Numbered from the stretch's first letter, positions 43,135 through 53,149 are shown. The stretch is DNA of 64,000 bases from Acidovorax sp. sic0104 (GCF_019219095.1 NZ_JAHUWH010000013.1:1-64000), one strand, 5' to 3'. Numbers and translations are program-made. The notes: a model not told the origin generated them from the letters alone.

Positions 43135-44136
43135 TCAGCGCGGCGATTTGCGCGCCGGGCTCTGGGAGGGCGTGCCGCCCCGGCCGAACTGATGCCAGGC
43201 GCGGCGCAGTTGCGTGTCGGAGCTGAAGCCGGCCAATTGTGCCGCCTGCGTCACGTTGCGCCCGGACTGCAGCGCCGCCTCGGCCGTGGCCAGGCGGATG
43301 CGGCGCAGGTAGGACAGCGGCGCGATGCCCGCATGCTCCAGGAACAGCCGTGTCAGGTGGCGCGGGGACGTGTGCGCGATCTCGGCCATGGCTGGCACGC
43401 TCCACTCGGCCTGGGGCTGCTGGCCCACGGCATCCTGCACGCGGTGCAAAGCCGCATGGAGGTGGTTGCGGTGGTGCAGAAAGGGGGAGAACTGCGGGTC
43501 GTCGGGTCCGCGCCGCAGCCCGATCACCATGGCCTGCGCCACCTGCACAGCCACCGTGGGGCCGCACAGGTCCGAGATGCGGTGCAGCAGCAGGTCGATG
43601 CCGGTGGTCACGCCCGCGCTGGTGTACACGGGCCCGTCAGTCACGAACACGCGGTTGGCAGCCACGTCGCAGCGCGGGTCCACCTCGGCCAGCTCATCCA
43701 GATGAAGATGGTGCGTGGTGGCGCGGCGGCCCGTCAGCAGCCCTGCGTGCGCCGCGAGCACCGCGCCAGCGCACACCGTCACCAGTTCCAGTTGCCCGGC
43801 CGCCAGCCGCAGGCCGCGCAGCCAGTGCAGCAGCGCCTGTGCTTCGGTGCCGGCCACATCGATGCGCTGGCCCGCCAGGCCCACCAGCACCACCCAGGCG
43901 GGGCTGGGCAGGGTGTCGGGCAGCGGCGCGAGGCCGGAGAGGGCGACGCCCACCGAGGACATGGCATCGGGCGTGGGGCTCACGAAGTGCTGCACGAAGC
44001 GCTCGGGCAGTCCGCGTGCGCGCAAGGTCTGGTTGGCGATGCGCAACGCTTCAGCGGGGCCTGCCCAGTCCAGCACCAGGCTGCCGGGGAGCAGGGCGAA
44101 GTAGACGTGGATGGCGGCGAGCGGGGTGTCGGGCAT
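43135..44136 (-). CDS. GlxA-family AraC-type transcriptional regulator
   Basis: 333 aa. N-terminal DJ-1/PfpI-like domain (about 1-185; VTVCAGAVLAAHAGLL around the nucleophile-elbow cysteine) and a C-terminal AraC helix-turn-helix pair (IAHTSPRHLTRLFLEHAG, then VTQAAQLAGFSSDTQLRRAW). GlxA-type regulators use the DJ-1 domain for ligand sensing. Lies just downstream of the DJ-1/nitrilase pair, separated by repeats, and may control it. Confidence 0.9.
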   Translation of the reverse strand: MPDTPLAAIHVYFALLPGSLVLDWAGPAEALRIANQTLRARGLPERFVQHFVSPTPDAMSSVGVALSGLAPLPDTLPSPAWVVLVGLAGQRIDVAGTEAQALLHWLRGLRLAAGQLELVTVCAGAVLAAHAGLLTGRRATTHHLHLDELAEVDPRCDVAANRVFVTDGPVYTSAGVTTGIDLLLHRISDLCGPTVAVQVAQAMVIGLRRGPDDPQFSPFLHHRNHLHAALHRVQDAVGQQPQAEWSVPAMAEIAHTSPRHLTRLFLEHAGIAPLSYLRRIRLATAEAALQSGRNVTQAAQLAGFSSDTQLRRAWHQFGRGGTPSQSPARKSPR

Positions 44137-44185
44137 CGCAGTGGGATGGTTGTTGGTTGATGGCAGGCGGCGGCATCGTTTTAAC

Positions 44186-44255
44186 CGTTCGCCCCCACTG
44201 GTGAAAGGGCTGAGCGCGTGCAGTGCCCTGGCGTCGACAGGCTCAGCCCGAACGG
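44186..44255. repeat. REP-like repeat family 2, copy 2
   Basis: Right arm GTCGACAGGCTCAGCCCGAA; the left arm CCGTTCG is diverged. Immediately followed by repeat family 3. Confidence 0.55.
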
Positions 44256-44272
44256 GTGGGTTGGTTCACCGC

Positions 44273-44389
44273 CCGTCAAAACCGGCGCGCCTGCAGGCCA
44301 GCGCCATCGGGGAACCGGCTTTGCCGGGCCACGGGTGGCGTCTCCCTCGGCGGAAGCCGCGAAGCGGTTCAGGGGGCTTCACTCCTTCC
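44273..44389. repeat. Dispersed repeat family 3, copy 2
   Basis: CCGTCAAAACCGGCGC, GGCTTTGCCGGGCCACGGG, TGGCGTCTCCC, AGGGGGCTTCACTCCTTC. Its right end overlaps the stop of the DJ-1/PfpI gene (44379). Confidence 0.65.
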
Positions 44390-45014
44390 ATGGCGTGTCC
44401 ATCTGGCGGGCGGTACGCTGCGACAGCCCGGCACCCGCCAGGCGCGTGACCAGGTGCAGGCTCATGTCGATCCCGGCGCTGATGCCGGCGGAGGTGACGA
44501 GCGTGCCGCGGTCCACCCAGCGCACATTCTCCTGCACCTGCAGCGCCGGAAACTGCGCGCGCAGGTCGGCGATGTCCTCCCAGTGCGTGGTGACGGGCCC
44601 GCCGGTGACCACACCGGCCGCCGCCAGGATGAACGCCCCGGTGCACACCGACGCCGTGATCTGCGCGCCCTGTGCGGCCCGGGCCACCCAGGCGCGGGTT
44701 TCGGCGCAGGCCGCTGTGGCGTCCACAACGCCGCCGGGCACGACGAGCACGTCGGGCGCGATGGCAGTGGCGAAGTCGGCGTCGGGCAGCACGCGCAGGC
44801 CGGCACGCGCCTGCACGGGGGCCAGGCTGCGGGCCACGCACTGCACGGCAAACGGCGCGGGTGCGCCAGGCTGCAGGCGCTTGTGCATGCGGGTGGCGGT
44901 AGTGAACACCTCGTAGGGGCCAGCGAGGTCCAGGGCCTCCACTTCGTCGAAGACGAGGATGGCTATGTTCAGTGTGTTGGCAGTGAGGGTACGGGCTGCA
45001 GTGGCGTCGGTCAT
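44379..45014 (-). CDS. DJ-1/PfpI family protein
   Basis: 211 aa from the ATG at 45014. The layout FDEVEALDLAGPYEVF near the N-terminus, VVPGG, and the nucleophile elbow ITASVCTGAFIL with Cys124 are typical of the isonitrile hydratase-like and GlxA-like DJ-1 families. Isonitrile hydratases turn isonitriles into N-formyl amides; assignment here is only by family. The start overlaps the nitrilase-like gene stop by 4 bp, so they form an operon. Confidence 0.85.
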   Translation of the reverse strand: MTDATAARTLTANTLNIAILVFDEVEALDLAGPYEVFTTATRMHKRLQPGAPAPFAVQCVARSLAPVQARAGLRVLPDADFATAIAPDVLVVPGGVVDATAACAETRAWVARAAQGAQITASVCTGAFILAAAGVVTGGPVTTHWEDIADLRAQFPALQVQENVRWVDRGTLVTSAGISAGIDMSLHLVTRLAGAGLSQRTARQMDTPWKE

Positions 45015-45811
45015 GGTGCGGGAGCGGGTTGCGATGGGGCAGTGGCAGAAAAGACGTAGCGCGGGTAGGTGGACTGCGCTGCGGCCGGGGCCTGCAGGTC
45101 CAGGTCCACGGTGACGAACGGCTGCGTGGGCGAGGTGCGCGCCAGCAGCACGCCGTCGGGGCTGATGGCCCAGCCCGTGCCGCCGTAGGTGCCGGCTGTG
45201 CTGTCCACACGGTTGGATGACAGGCTGTAGGCGCCGGTGCGCACAGCGGCGACGGTGCCCACGGCCAGCCACTTGGCGGTGGTGGCGGCGGCCGTCGCGC
45301 GTGGCGAAAGGATGGCCTGCACGGGTGCTTGCGCGGCGTATGTGCCGTAGGTCTCCAGCGCCCAGAGCTCGGAGCAGATGTTGAGTCCGAACGCCAACTC
45401 CCCGGCTTCGAAGCGGGAAAAGGCCGCATCGCCGCGTTCGAACCAGCGCGCCTCCCAACCCCCCGGTTCGTCGGGCAGGTGGAACTTGCGCCGCAGTGGA
45501 ACATGGCCCCCTTCGGGCGACCACGCAAAGCCTTCGTTGAAGCGCCGAGCGCCATCGGTGACCGGGCGCGCACCCACCACCCAGCGGGCGCCCAACTCGT
45601 GCAGGCGGGTCTGCCAGGCGTCGCTCAAGGCCACGGCGGCGTCCCAGCGGGCGGGGTCCATGGGCAAGGTTTCCCACACGGGTTCGGCAAACGCGAACTC
45701 GGGCAGCAGCACGAGTTCGGAGCGTTCGGCGCGGGTGTGCGCGCACAGCGCGGCCCAGGCGGGGTCGAGCAGCGCGGGCTGGTAGGGGAGTTCGCAGACG
45801 GTGATGCGCAT
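45011..45811 (-). CDS. Carbon-nitrogen hydrolase (nitrilase superfamily)
   Basis: 266 aa. The catalytic Glu-Lys-Cys triad is visible: Glu38 (LLPEFAF), Lys109 (LRRKFHLP) and Cys146 (GLNICSELW). Members hydrolyse amides, nitriles or carbamoyl groups. Cytosolic. Encoded with a DJ-1 protein and next to a GlxA-type regulator; together they suggest a small amide/nitrile/isonitrile pathway. Substrate unknown. Confidence 0.88.
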   Translation of the reverse strand: MRITVCELPYQPALLDPAWAALCAHTRAERSELVLLPEFAFAEPVWETLPMDPARWDAAVALSDAWQTRLHELGARWVVGARPVTDGARRFNEGFAWSPEGGHVPLRRKFHLPDEPGGWEARWFERGDAAFSRFEAGELAFGLNICSELWALETYGTYAAQAPVQAILSPRATAAATTAKWLAVGTVAAVRTGAYSLSSNRVDSTAGTYGGTGWAISPDGVLLARTSPTQPFVTVDLDLQAPAAAQSTYPRYVFSATAPSQPAPAP

Positions 45812-46255
45812 CGGGGTGTCCTTCCGGCGGGGCGGGTAGCTTCAACTCACTTGAATCCATCACTATCGGACGAAATCAGTTGCTGGCCGCATCGTCCGGC
45901 GTGATGCCATGGCGCTTATCTTGCCTCTCACCGCAGTGGGTGTCCGAACCCGGCAGGACAAATTCCGATCAAATTGCGACATCGATCAGGAGCGCTGCTG
46001 CAACAGGTAGGCAACCAGGGTCGGGCGAGCGAGGCAACGTTGTGGAGCAGCACCCTCCGGACTGAAAATACCAGCCGAAATTGCTATCAGCGCATACTGG
46101 TAAATGGCGGATAGCTATTAAATTGATAGTGTTCGTGCGTGGTGGCCTGGATGCTGTTATGGTGGCTAGGGTTTTCCCTTATTCGGTGGGCGCATTCCGC
46201 AAAGCCGGCCTGCCCCGCACAAGCTTCAACGACCGGCTAGCAACCTCACATCTCC
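45812..46255. other. Gene-free stretch
   Basis: 444 bp between divergent genes; contains a family-1 repeat (46080-46131) but no supported ORF. Confidence 0.5.
46080..46131 (-). repeat. Dispersed intergenic repeat family 1, copy F
   Basis: Diverged, reverse-oriented copy (TTGCTATCAGCGCATACTGG, then TAAATGGCGGATAGC). Confidence 0.4.
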
Positions 46256-47389
46256 ATGGCCCGACGCTCTCGCATGTTCTCCCTGTCAGCGCTGACGCGG
46301 GCGTATCAGCGCAACCTGAAGGCGCTGGTACGTGCCACACGTCCTGTGCGTCCGGCCAAGGCGGTGGCACCGCTGCGCAAGGCATCGGCGCCAGGCGCCC
46401 TGCCGGCCGCCGTGCGTGGCGCACGCAAGCCGCGCAACCCCGTTCGGGGCGACTGGCTCGCCGGCGTTGCGCCGGGGCCGGCCGGCGCGCGGCGCTACCA
46501 CCTCTTCGTGCCGCCGGGGCTGGGGCCGCGCCCTGGCGAGACCTTTCCACTGCTGGTGATGCTGCACGGCTGCGGGCAGACGGGCTGGGACCTGGCGGTC
46601 TCGTCGCGCATGAATCGTCTGGCAGCGCGAGAGCGCTTCCTGGTGCTGTACCCGGAGCAGGAGCGCGTGGCCAACGCGCACGGCTGCTGGAACTGGTTTG
46701 AGCGCCGCAACGGCAAGGCGGATGCCGAGGCAGCCACCTTGCTCGCCGCAGTCGACAAGGTCGCGCGGCGTCAGCCGGTGGATCTTGCGCGTGTCGCGGT
46801 GGCCGGCCTGTCGGCAGGTGCCAGCATGGCCGTGCTGATGGCGGGCACGTACCCGCACCGATTCTGCGCCGTGGCCATGCATTCGGGCGTGGCACCTGGC
46901 ACTGCCGAATCGGCAGCTACTGCCCTGGCCGCGATGCATGGGCGGCGCGACGCGCAACTGCCTGAGCCCCGGTTGCACCGGTTGCCCGGCCTGCTGTCGA
47001 AGGCGGCGGCTGCCGCGTCCGCCGCGGTGCCTTCTGCCTCCCCGTCAGGCACGGGCCCCGCGCTGCCCCCGCTCCTGGTCCTGCATGGAGATGCGGACAA
47101 TGTGGTGTCGGTGCGCAATGCTTCGGCCACGGCGGCGCTTTGGGCCGAGGCGCTGGGTGCCCGTGCCGGGGCCGTGCGCACCTTGCAACGGGGCCAGCGG
47201 CATGCCATGCAGGTGACGGAATTCAAGGCCCGGGGGCGCACCGTGGTGGCCCTGCGCGAGGTGGCGGGCCTCGCGCACGCCTGGAGCGGCGGCGCGGCCC
47301 ATCAGCCCTACAGCGACCCAGCGGGGCCGGACGCCTCGGCGCTGGTCTGGTCGTTCGTGGCCCGGCAATTCGACCGGCGGAGGATCTGA
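46256..47389 (+). CDS. PHB/PHA depolymerase-family esterase
   Basis: 377 aa. An alpha/beta hydrolase of the short-chain polyhydroxyalkanoate depolymerase/feruloyl-esterase family: oxyanion region VMLHGCGQT, nucleophile in GLSAGAS (Ser186), Asp in LHGDADNVV and a late His in GLAHAW. There is no clear signal peptide; the basic N-terminus (MARRSRMFSL) suggests a cytosolic enzyme or an unusual export signal. It may act on PHA oligomers or polyphenol esters. Confidence 0.85.
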   Translation: MARRSRMFSLSALTRAYQRNLKALVRATRPVRPAKAVAPLRKASAPGALPAAVRGARKPRNPVRGDWLAGVAPGPAGARRYHLFVPPGLGPRPGETFPLLVMLHGCGQTGWDLAVSSRMNRLAARERFLVLYPEQERVANAHGCWNWFERRNGKADAEAATLLAAVDKVARRQPVDLARVAVAGLSAGASMAVLMAGTYPHRFCAVAMHSGVAPGTAESAATALAAMHGRRDAQLPEPRLHRLPGLLSKAAAAASAAVPSASPSGTGPALPPLLVLHGDADNVVSVRNASATAALWAEALGARAGAVRTLQRGQRHAMQVTEFKARGRTVVALREVAGLAHAWSGGAAHQPYSDPAGPDASALVWSFVARQFDRRRI

Positions 47390-47396
47390 GGAGAAA

Positions 47397-47450
47397 AGCG
47401 CTCTTCCGCTGGATGGGTAAGCGCTGCCAGCTATCAATAGAGTAGCGTCC
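47397..47450 (-). repeat. Dispersed intergenic repeat family 1, copy G
   Basis: On the minus strand: GCTACTCTATTGATAGCTGG, then CAGCGCTTACCCATCC; convergent space between the PHA-depolymerase and chemoreceptor genes. Confidence 0.6.
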
Positions 47451-47540
47451 AGCCGCACGGTCGCACGCTGCTGTGGTGGGACACCGCGTTGTGCCCGGCA
47501 GGGCGTTATTGCGCCAGCGCAGCCCCGTGTGCCATTGTCC

Positions 47541-49145
47541 TCAGCGGAGCTGGCGCGGCGCCCCTGTGGTGGGCAGGGCGGGTGCGCCATGGTCGCCCCC
47601 ATGCCCGGCCTGCAGGTGGAAGGCCGCCACCACCTGCTGGAGGTCGTGTGCCTGCTGCTGCAGCGCGGCGGCAGCGGCGGTGGCCTGCTCCACCAGGGCC
47701 GCGTTCTGCTGCGTGCCCTGGTCCATCTGCGCCACGGCCTGGTTGATCTGCTCGATGCCGTCGGTCTGCTCGCGGCTGGCCTGGCTGATCTCCTCGATCA
47801 CCGAGGACACGCGCTGCACGCTGTTCACCACGTTCTGCATGGTGGTGCCGGCCTCCTGAGCGAGCTGCGTGCCCTGGCGGACCTCGTCGGCCGAGCGGCT
47901 GATGAGGGCCTTGATCTCCTTGGCCGCCTCGGACGAGCGCTGCGCCAGGTTGCGCACCTCGGTGGCCACCACCGCGAAGCCGCGGCCTTGCTCGCCGGCG
48001 CGCGCGGCTTCCACGGCGGCGTTCAGCGCCAGGATGTTGGTCTGGAACGCGATGCCCTCGATCACGCCGGTGATGTCCGACACCTTGCGCGAGGACGCGT
48101 CGATGGAGCCCATGGTCTGCACCACCTTCTCGACCACCGCGCCGCCCTGGCGCGCCACCTCCGAGGCAGACTGTGCCAGCACACTGGCCTGGCGCGCGTT
48201 GTCGGCGTTCTGCTTCACGTTGGAGGTCATCTCCTCCATCGACGCGGCAGTCTGCTCCAGCGCGCTCGCCTGCGACTCGGTGCGGCCCGACAGGTCCTGG
48301 TTGCCCAGGGCGATCTCCTGCGAGGCGCTGGCGATGTGCTCGGTGCCGTCGCGCACGCGCTGCACGATGCGGTGCAGGTTGCCCTGCATGGCCTGCATGT
48401 CCACCAGCAGGCTCGAGCGGTCGCCCTGGCGGGTGGCCACGGCCACGGACAGGTCGCCCTCGGAAATGCTGCGCGCGATACCGCGTGCATAGTCGGGCTC
48501 GCCGCCGAGCTGCCCGAGCAGGTTGCGCGAGATCAGCGTGCCCACCACCAGAAGCGCCACGCCCAGCACCAGCGCGATGGCGCCAAACCCCAGGGCGCGC
48601 TTCCAGATGGCCGAGTCCACGGTGTCGATGTACACGCCCGACCCGATCACCCAGCCCCAGGGCGCGAAGCCCTTGACGTATGAGGTTTTTTCTACCGGCG
48701 TGTCACTGCCCGCCTTGGGCCACAGGTAAGGCACGAAACCCGCGCCGCTGGACTGCACGGTCCGCACGAACTCGACGAACAGCTGCTTGCCGTTGGGGTC
48801 CTTGTTGGCGGTCAGATCCTGGCCGTTGAGCTCAGGGCGCACGGGGTGCATCACCATGCGCGGGTGCATGTCGTTGATCCACACGTATTCGGTGCCGCTG
48901 TAGCGCACGGCCTGTATCGCGGCTGCCGCGCGCTTGCGCGCCTCTTCATCGGGCATGCCGCCCTTGGTGCTCAATTCATGGAAATGCGTGGCGATGCCAT
49001 GCGCAGCCTCCACGACCTGGCGCACGCCGGTCTGGCGCTCCTCCAGGATGAGTTTGCGCTCGGAGACCAGGAACCACGCGGTCATCACTGCGATGCCGAG
49101 AACGGCACTCAGCACCAGAAGGGCCAGTTTTCTTGCGATCGTCAT
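47541..49145 (-). CDS. Methyl-accepting chemotaxis protein (Cache sensor)
   Basis: 534 aa. N-terminal membrane anchor ([20 protein letters not shown]), a periplasmic single-Cache-type domain ([31 protein letters not shown]), a second membrane helix (~residues 188-208), a HAMP region, and a long coiled-coil signalling domain with the conserved tip ([17 protein letters not shown]). Such Cache sensors bind small carboxylates or amines. Methylation-site glutamines/glutamates occur in the helices. Confidence 0.95.
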   Translation of the reverse strand: MTIARKLALLVLSAVLGIAVMTAWFLVSERKLILEERQTGVRQVVEAAHGIATHFHELSTKGGMPDEEARKRAAAAIQAVRYSGTEYVWINDMHPRMVMHPVRPELNGQDLTANKDPNGKQLFVEFVRTVQSSGAGFVPYLWPKAGSDTPVEKTSYVKGFAPWGWVIGSGVYIDTVDSAIWKRALGFGAIALVLGVALLVVGTLISRNLLGQLGGEPDYARGIARSISEGDLSVAVATRQGDRSSLLVDMQAMQGNLHRIVQRVRDGTEHIASASQEIALGNQDLSGRTESQASALEQTAASMEEMTSNVKQNADNARQASVLAQSASEVARQGGAVVEKVVQTMGSIDASSRKVSDITGVIEGIAFQTNILALNAAVEAARAGEQGRGFAVVATEVRNLAQRSSEAAKEIKALISRSADEVRQGTQLAQEAGTTMQNVVNSVQRVSSVIEEISQASREQTDGIEQINQAVAQMDQGTQQNAALVEQATAAAAALQQQAHDLQQVVAAFHLQAGHGGDHGAPALPTTGAPRQLR

Positions 49146-49319
49146 CGAGAGCCTTCTGTCCGCGGCAAGGGGCGCCGCACCGCGTCAGGTTACTGCTGGA
49201 TACAGTGGGGCTCGCTTGGCACAAACCCGCAGGGATGCTGGCTGCGCGGGCAATCCCGGGGGAACCGGGCGCGCAATGAACGGTGCGCGGGGTGCCACGG
49301 CACCAGGGGCTTGAGACGT

Positions 49320-50417
49320 CTACACCAGGCGCGCAGCCACCAGCTCTTTCTTGAGGTAGGCGTAGAACAGCGGCGCCGCCACCAGTCCTGCAGGGCCGAA
49401 GACGGCCTCGGCGACGAACATCACGGACAGCAGCTCCCACACGCCCATCTGCGTGCGGCGGCCGACCACCTTGGCGTTGATCACGTACTCGGCCTTGTGG
49501 ATCAGGATCAGAAAGCCCAGGCAGGCAGCCGCCGCCAGCGGTGAGACCGACAGGCCCACGATGGTGATTACCACGTTGCACACCAGGTTGCCCACGATCG
49601 GCACCAGACCCGCGACGAAGGTGAAGGTGATGAGCATGGGCGTGTAGGGCAGCTCCAGGTCCCACAGCGGCAGGACGAACAGCAGGAACATCGCCGTGAG
49701 CAGGGTGTTGAAAGTGGCAATCCAGAACTGGGCGGCCACGATCTGGCGGAAGGCTTCGCCGAACAGCGTGATGCGCAGCTTCAGCTGCTGGGCCAGCGGT
49801 CCGCGCGCCAGTGCCGGGGGGCGAACGGCCGCCAGCGCCCCGATGAGCAGGCCCACGTAGGCGAACAATACGCTGCCGAGCCAGGCGCGCCCCGCCATCG
49901 CCAGCGCTCCCGCCTTGGCGCCCAGATAGCTGGCGATGATGCGCTGGATGTCGGCCGCTCCCTCGGGCAGGTGCGAGGCCATGTCGGCCGGCAGCTTCAG
50001 GCGCAGTTCCAGTACCGTGCGGGCCATGTAGGTGAGGAGTTCCTGGTACTGCTGTGGTGCACTGACGAGGTAGCCGCGCGAGTGTGTCAGGCCGGTTGCC
50101 AGGAGGGCCAGCGGCAGCAGCATCACCAGGGCGGCTGCCGCCACCTGAGCCACCCGCAGGGTGGCGGGCGATGGCATGGCCTGGCGCTGCAACCGTCCCA
50201 GTCCGCCCGCCATCCAGCGGGTGAAGGCCCGGGTGACGAGAAAGCCCAGGCACACGCACAGCAGGCCCGGCAGCAGACCGCGCCACATCACCAGCAGCAG
50301 CACGCCCGCCACCAGCAGGTAGCTGGCCACGACGATGCCCCGGCTCAGCGGCCGGGGCGGCAGCGTGACAGGCTCAGGCTGCGGAGCGAGGGCGGGCAGG
50401 GGAGGGCGCTGCGCCAT
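49320..50417 (-). CDS. AI-2E family permease
   Basis: 365 aa inner-membrane protein with seven or eight hydrophobic segments and the family's C-terminal core (LVPIVGNLVCNVVITIVGL, AEYVINAKVVGRRTQMGVWE). Members include TqsA-type exporters and Na+/H+ antiporters; the 'AI-2' role is not general. Conserved neighbour of purM and hda in beta-proteobacteria. It follows purM by 44 bp on the same strand. Confidence 0.9.
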   Translation of the reverse strand: MAQRPPLPALAPQPEPVTLPPRPLSRGIVVASYLLVAGVLLLVMWRGLLPGLLCVCLGFLVTRAFTRWMAGGLGRLQRQAMPSPATLRVAQVAAAALVMLLPLALLATGLTHSRGYLVSAPQQYQELLTYMARTVLELRLKLPADMASHLPEGAADIQRIIASYLGAKAGALAMAGRAWLGSVLFAYVGLLIGALAAVRPPALARGPLAQQLKLRITLFGEAFRQIVAAQFWIATFNTLLTAMFLLFVLPLWDLELPYTPMLITFTFVAGLVPIVGNLVCNVVITIVGLSVSPLAAAACLGFLILIHKAEYVINAKVVGRRTQMGVWELLSVMFVAEAVFGPAGLVAAPLFYAYLKKELVAARLV

Positions 50418-50461
50418 GCGCGGGGCGTGACGTGGGTTGCGGTCTCGATGAGGGCCGCCCG

Positions 50462-51535
50462 TCAGGCCACGACCACGGCGGCGCCGTCGCCGCGTGCGGC
50501 GATCTTGCCGATGGCGTACACCTGCTCGCCCGCAGCCTGCAGCGTGGCGGCCACGGCCTCGGCAGCGGCGGCATGCACCACCACCACCATGCCGATGCCG
50601 TTGTTGAAGGTGCGGTTCATCTCGATGTCATCGATGCCGGCCGTCTTCTGCAGCCATGCGAACAGCTCTGTCTGGGGCCAGCTGCCCTTTTGGAGGTGGG
50701 CGGCGGTGCCTTCGGGCAGCACACGGGGAATGTTCTCCAGCAGGCCGCCACCGGTGATGTGGGCCAGGGCCTTGATCCCGCCGGTCGCGTCGGCATCCCC
50801 AGAATGAGGATGCTGTGCCAGCGCGGCCAGCACATTCTTCACATACAGGCGGGTGGGCTCCATGATGGCCTGCTTGAAGGGCTTGCCGTCCAGTGTGGCG
50901 GGAGCGCTGGCGCCTGCGCGCTCGATGCACTTGCGCACCAGGCTGAAACCGTTGGAGTGCACGCCGGCGGACGCCAGGCCCAGCACCACATCGCCGGGCT
51001 TCACGTCCCTGCCGGTCAGGATCTTGGACTTTTCCACCGCACCCACTGCGAAGCCGGCCAGATCGTATTCACCGGCGGGGTACATGCCGGGCATTTCTGC
51101 CGTTTCGCCGCCAATCAGCGCGCAGCCCGACAGCTCGCAACCCTTGGCGATGCCGCCGACCACTGCGGCAGCGGTGTCCACGTCCAGCTTGCCGCAGGCG
51201 AAGTAGTCCAGGAAGAAAAGGGGCTCCGCTCCCTGCACCAGCACGTCGTTCACGCTCATGGCCACCAGGTCGATGCCCACGGTGTCGTGCATGTTCCATT
51301 CGAACGCCAGCTTGAGCTTGGTGCCCACACCATCGGTGCCGGACACGAGCACGGGCTCCTGGTAGCGCTTGGGCACTTCGAACAGCGCGCCGAAGCCGCC
51401 GATGCCCGCCAGCACGCCTTCGCGCATGGTCTTCTTGGCCAGCGGCTTGATGCGCTCGACCAGCGCGTCGCCCGCGTCGATGTCGACGCCGGCGTCTTTG
51501 TAGGAGATGGGGGTGGAGGAGGCAGAGGAGCTCAT
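50462..51535 (-). CDS. purM: Phosphoribosylformylglycinamidine cyclo-ligase
   Basis: 357 aa from the ATG at 51535 ([16 protein letters not shown]); upstream frame is not coding. Purine biosynthesis step 5 (AIR synthetase), cytosolic. Conserved segments include [26 protein letters not shown] and [11 protein letters not shown], and [16 protein letters not shown] near the C-terminus. First gene of the purM-permease pair, divergent from the xylose operon. Confidence 0.97.
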   Translation of the reverse strand: MSSSASSTPISYKDAGVDIDAGDALVERIKPLAKKTMREGVLAGIGGFGALFEVPKRYQEPVLVSGTDGVGTKLKLAFEWNMHDTVGIDLVAMSVNDVLVQGAEPLFFLDYFACGKLDVDTAAAVVGGIAKGCELSGCALIGGETAEMPGMYPAGEYDLAGFAVGAVEKSKILTGRDVKPGDVVLGLASAGVHSNGFSLVRKCIERAGASAPATLDGKPFKQAIMEPTRLYVKNVLAALAQHPHSGDADATGGIKALAHITGGGLLENIPRVLPEGTAAHLQKGSWPQTELFAWLQKTAGIDDIEMNRTFNNGIGMVVVVHAAAAEAVAATLQAAGEQVYAIGKIAARGDGAAVVVA

Positions 51536-51904
51536 GGAAAGGCTTTGGTGCTGGTAGACCCGCCGGGCGGGCTGGAATCCGGCGATTTTAAGGGGCACCG
51601 CAAGGGCGCCCTGCCTCAGCCCTGTCTGGGCGGGGGCTTTGAGGTCGGAAAGGGCTGCGCTACCCACTCGATCGCCATATTCTCGTGTCGCCGCACACAT
51701 ATAAGTTCACTCATCAAACTATGTCGGGTTTGCACGGATGCGGGCCCTCGCGTGAAGATTCCATAATTTGTTCGTCGCTCGCACTATGTCGGTGGCTGGC
51801 CCCTGGTTGCCGGGGGCGGCGAGAGGGGTCGCGGCGCGGCAGGCAGTCAGCGAATCGTTCACCAAAACCCAAGGCCCGCACGAGGCCGTCCTATGGAGAC
51901 AAGA
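51536..51904. other. purM-xylF divergent control region
   Basis: 369 bp with no gene. It contains a pair of 22-bp direct repeats (51706-51727, 51771-51792) that may be operators. Confidence 0.5.
51706..51792. promoter_or_regulatory. Paired direct repeats upstream of xylF (candidate XylR operators)
   Basis: Two 22-bp copies with the identical 10-mer ACTATGTCGG at their ends (51718-51727, 51783-51792) and TTC at their starts, spaced 65 bp. They lie ahead of the xylose operon, which encodes its own ROK regulator. Confidence 0.4.
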
Positions 51905-52924
51905 ATGAAACTGAAGACAACTTTGGCCGCACTGGCGTTCGGCCTGGCCAGCGCCGGAGCGTGGGCCCAGGTCGTGGGCGTGAGCTGGTCCAACTTCCAG
52001 GAAGAGCGCTGGAAGACCGACGAGAAGGCCATCAAGGATCAGCTTGCCAAGCTGGGCGCCAGCTACATCAGCGCCGACGCGGGCGGCTCGCCCGAAAAGC
52101 AGTTGTCGGATGTGGACTCGCTCATCGCCAAGGGCGCCAAGGTGCTGATCGTGCTGGCGATGGACAAGGACGCCATCCTGCCCGCCGTCAATAAGGCCGC
52201 GCAGCAGAAGATTCCGGTGCTCGCCTACGACCGCCTGATCGAGGCGCCGGGCGTGTTCTACATCACCTTCGACAACGTCGAGGTCGGCCGCATGCAGGCG
52301 CGCGCAGTGTTCGAGGCCAGGCCCAAGGGCAACTACGTGATGATCAAGGGATCGCCCACGGACCCGAACGCCAACTTCCTGCGCGGCGGACAGCAGGAGG
52401 TGATCGAGGCGGCCATCACCAAGGGCGACATCAAGATCGTTGGCGAGGAATACACCGAGGGCTGGAAGCCCGAAGTGGCGCAGAAAAACATGGAGCAGAT
52501 CATCACCAAGAGCGGCGGCAAGATCGACGCCGTGGTGGCCTCCAACGACGGCACGGCCGGTGGCGTGGTGGCGGCGCTGACGGCCAAGGGCATCAAGGGC
52601 ATCCCCGTCTCGGGCCAGGACGGCGACCACGCCGCGCTCAACCGCGTGGCGCAGGGCACGCAGACCGTGTCGGTCTGGAAGGATGCCCGCGACCTGGGGC
52701 GCGACGCCGCAACGGCCGCAGTGTCGCTGGCCAAGGGGCAGAAGGTGGCCGGCGCTCAGACCTGGAACGGCGGCGAGAAGAAGGTGTCGCTGCAGGCGCA
52801 GTTTCTCAAGCCCGTGCCCATCACCGCCAAGAACCTGGACCTGGTGGTCACGGCGGGCTGGATCAAGAAGGATGCGCTGTGCAAGGGCGTGGACGCGGCC
52901 AGGGCGCCTGCCGCCTGCAAGTGA
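51905..52924 (+). CDS. xylF: D-xylose ABC transporter substrate-binding protein
   Basis: 339 aa from the ATG at 51905 (GGAG upstream; an ATG at 51893 is in frame). A signal peptide ending ASAGAWAQ exports it to the periplasm. The mature part is a type I periplasmic sugar-binding protein close to Xyl[59 protein letters not shown]. First gene of the xylFHG-R-BA cluster. Confidence 0.95.
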   Translation: MKLKTTLAALAFGLASAGAWAQVVGVSWSNFQEERWKTDEKAIKDQLAKLGASYISADAGGSPEKQLSDVDSLIAKGAKVLIVLAMDKDAILPAVNKAAQQKIPVLAYDRLIEAPGVFYITFDNVEVGRMQARAVFEARPKGNYVMIKGSPTDPNANFLRGGQQEVIEAAITKGDIKIVGEEYTEGWKPEVAQKNMEQIITKSGGKIDAVVASNDGTAGGVVAALTAKGIKGIPVSGQDGDHAALNRVAQGTQTVSVWKDARDLGRDAATAAVSLAKGQKVAGAQTWNGGEKKVSLQAQFLKPVPITAKNLDLVVTAGWIKKDALCKGVDAARAPAACK

Positions 52925-52994
52925 CGGCGCTCTGCTGGTAGTCGCGCCGGGGGGCTGTGTGTCCCCTTGTTGATCAGACACGAACCTACTCAAA

Positions 52995-53054
52995 CCGTTC
53001 ACGCTGAGCTTGTCGAAGCGCCGCGCAAGGTTTCGACAAGCTCAACCCGAACGG
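52995..53054. repeat. REP-like repeat family 2, copy 3
   Basis: CCGTTCACGCTGAGCTTGTC and the near-inverse GACAAGCTCAACCCGAACGG form a long hairpin between xylF and xylH, where it may reduce transcript decay or read-through. Confidence 0.7.
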
Positions 53055-53149
53055 ATGTTTCAAGTTCGAAGAAGATTTCTCAATGAGCAGAAAGCCCGCA
53101 GCCCGCGGGCTGCCCTGATCTCTTCTCATATCTCTGGCGGAGTGCGCTT

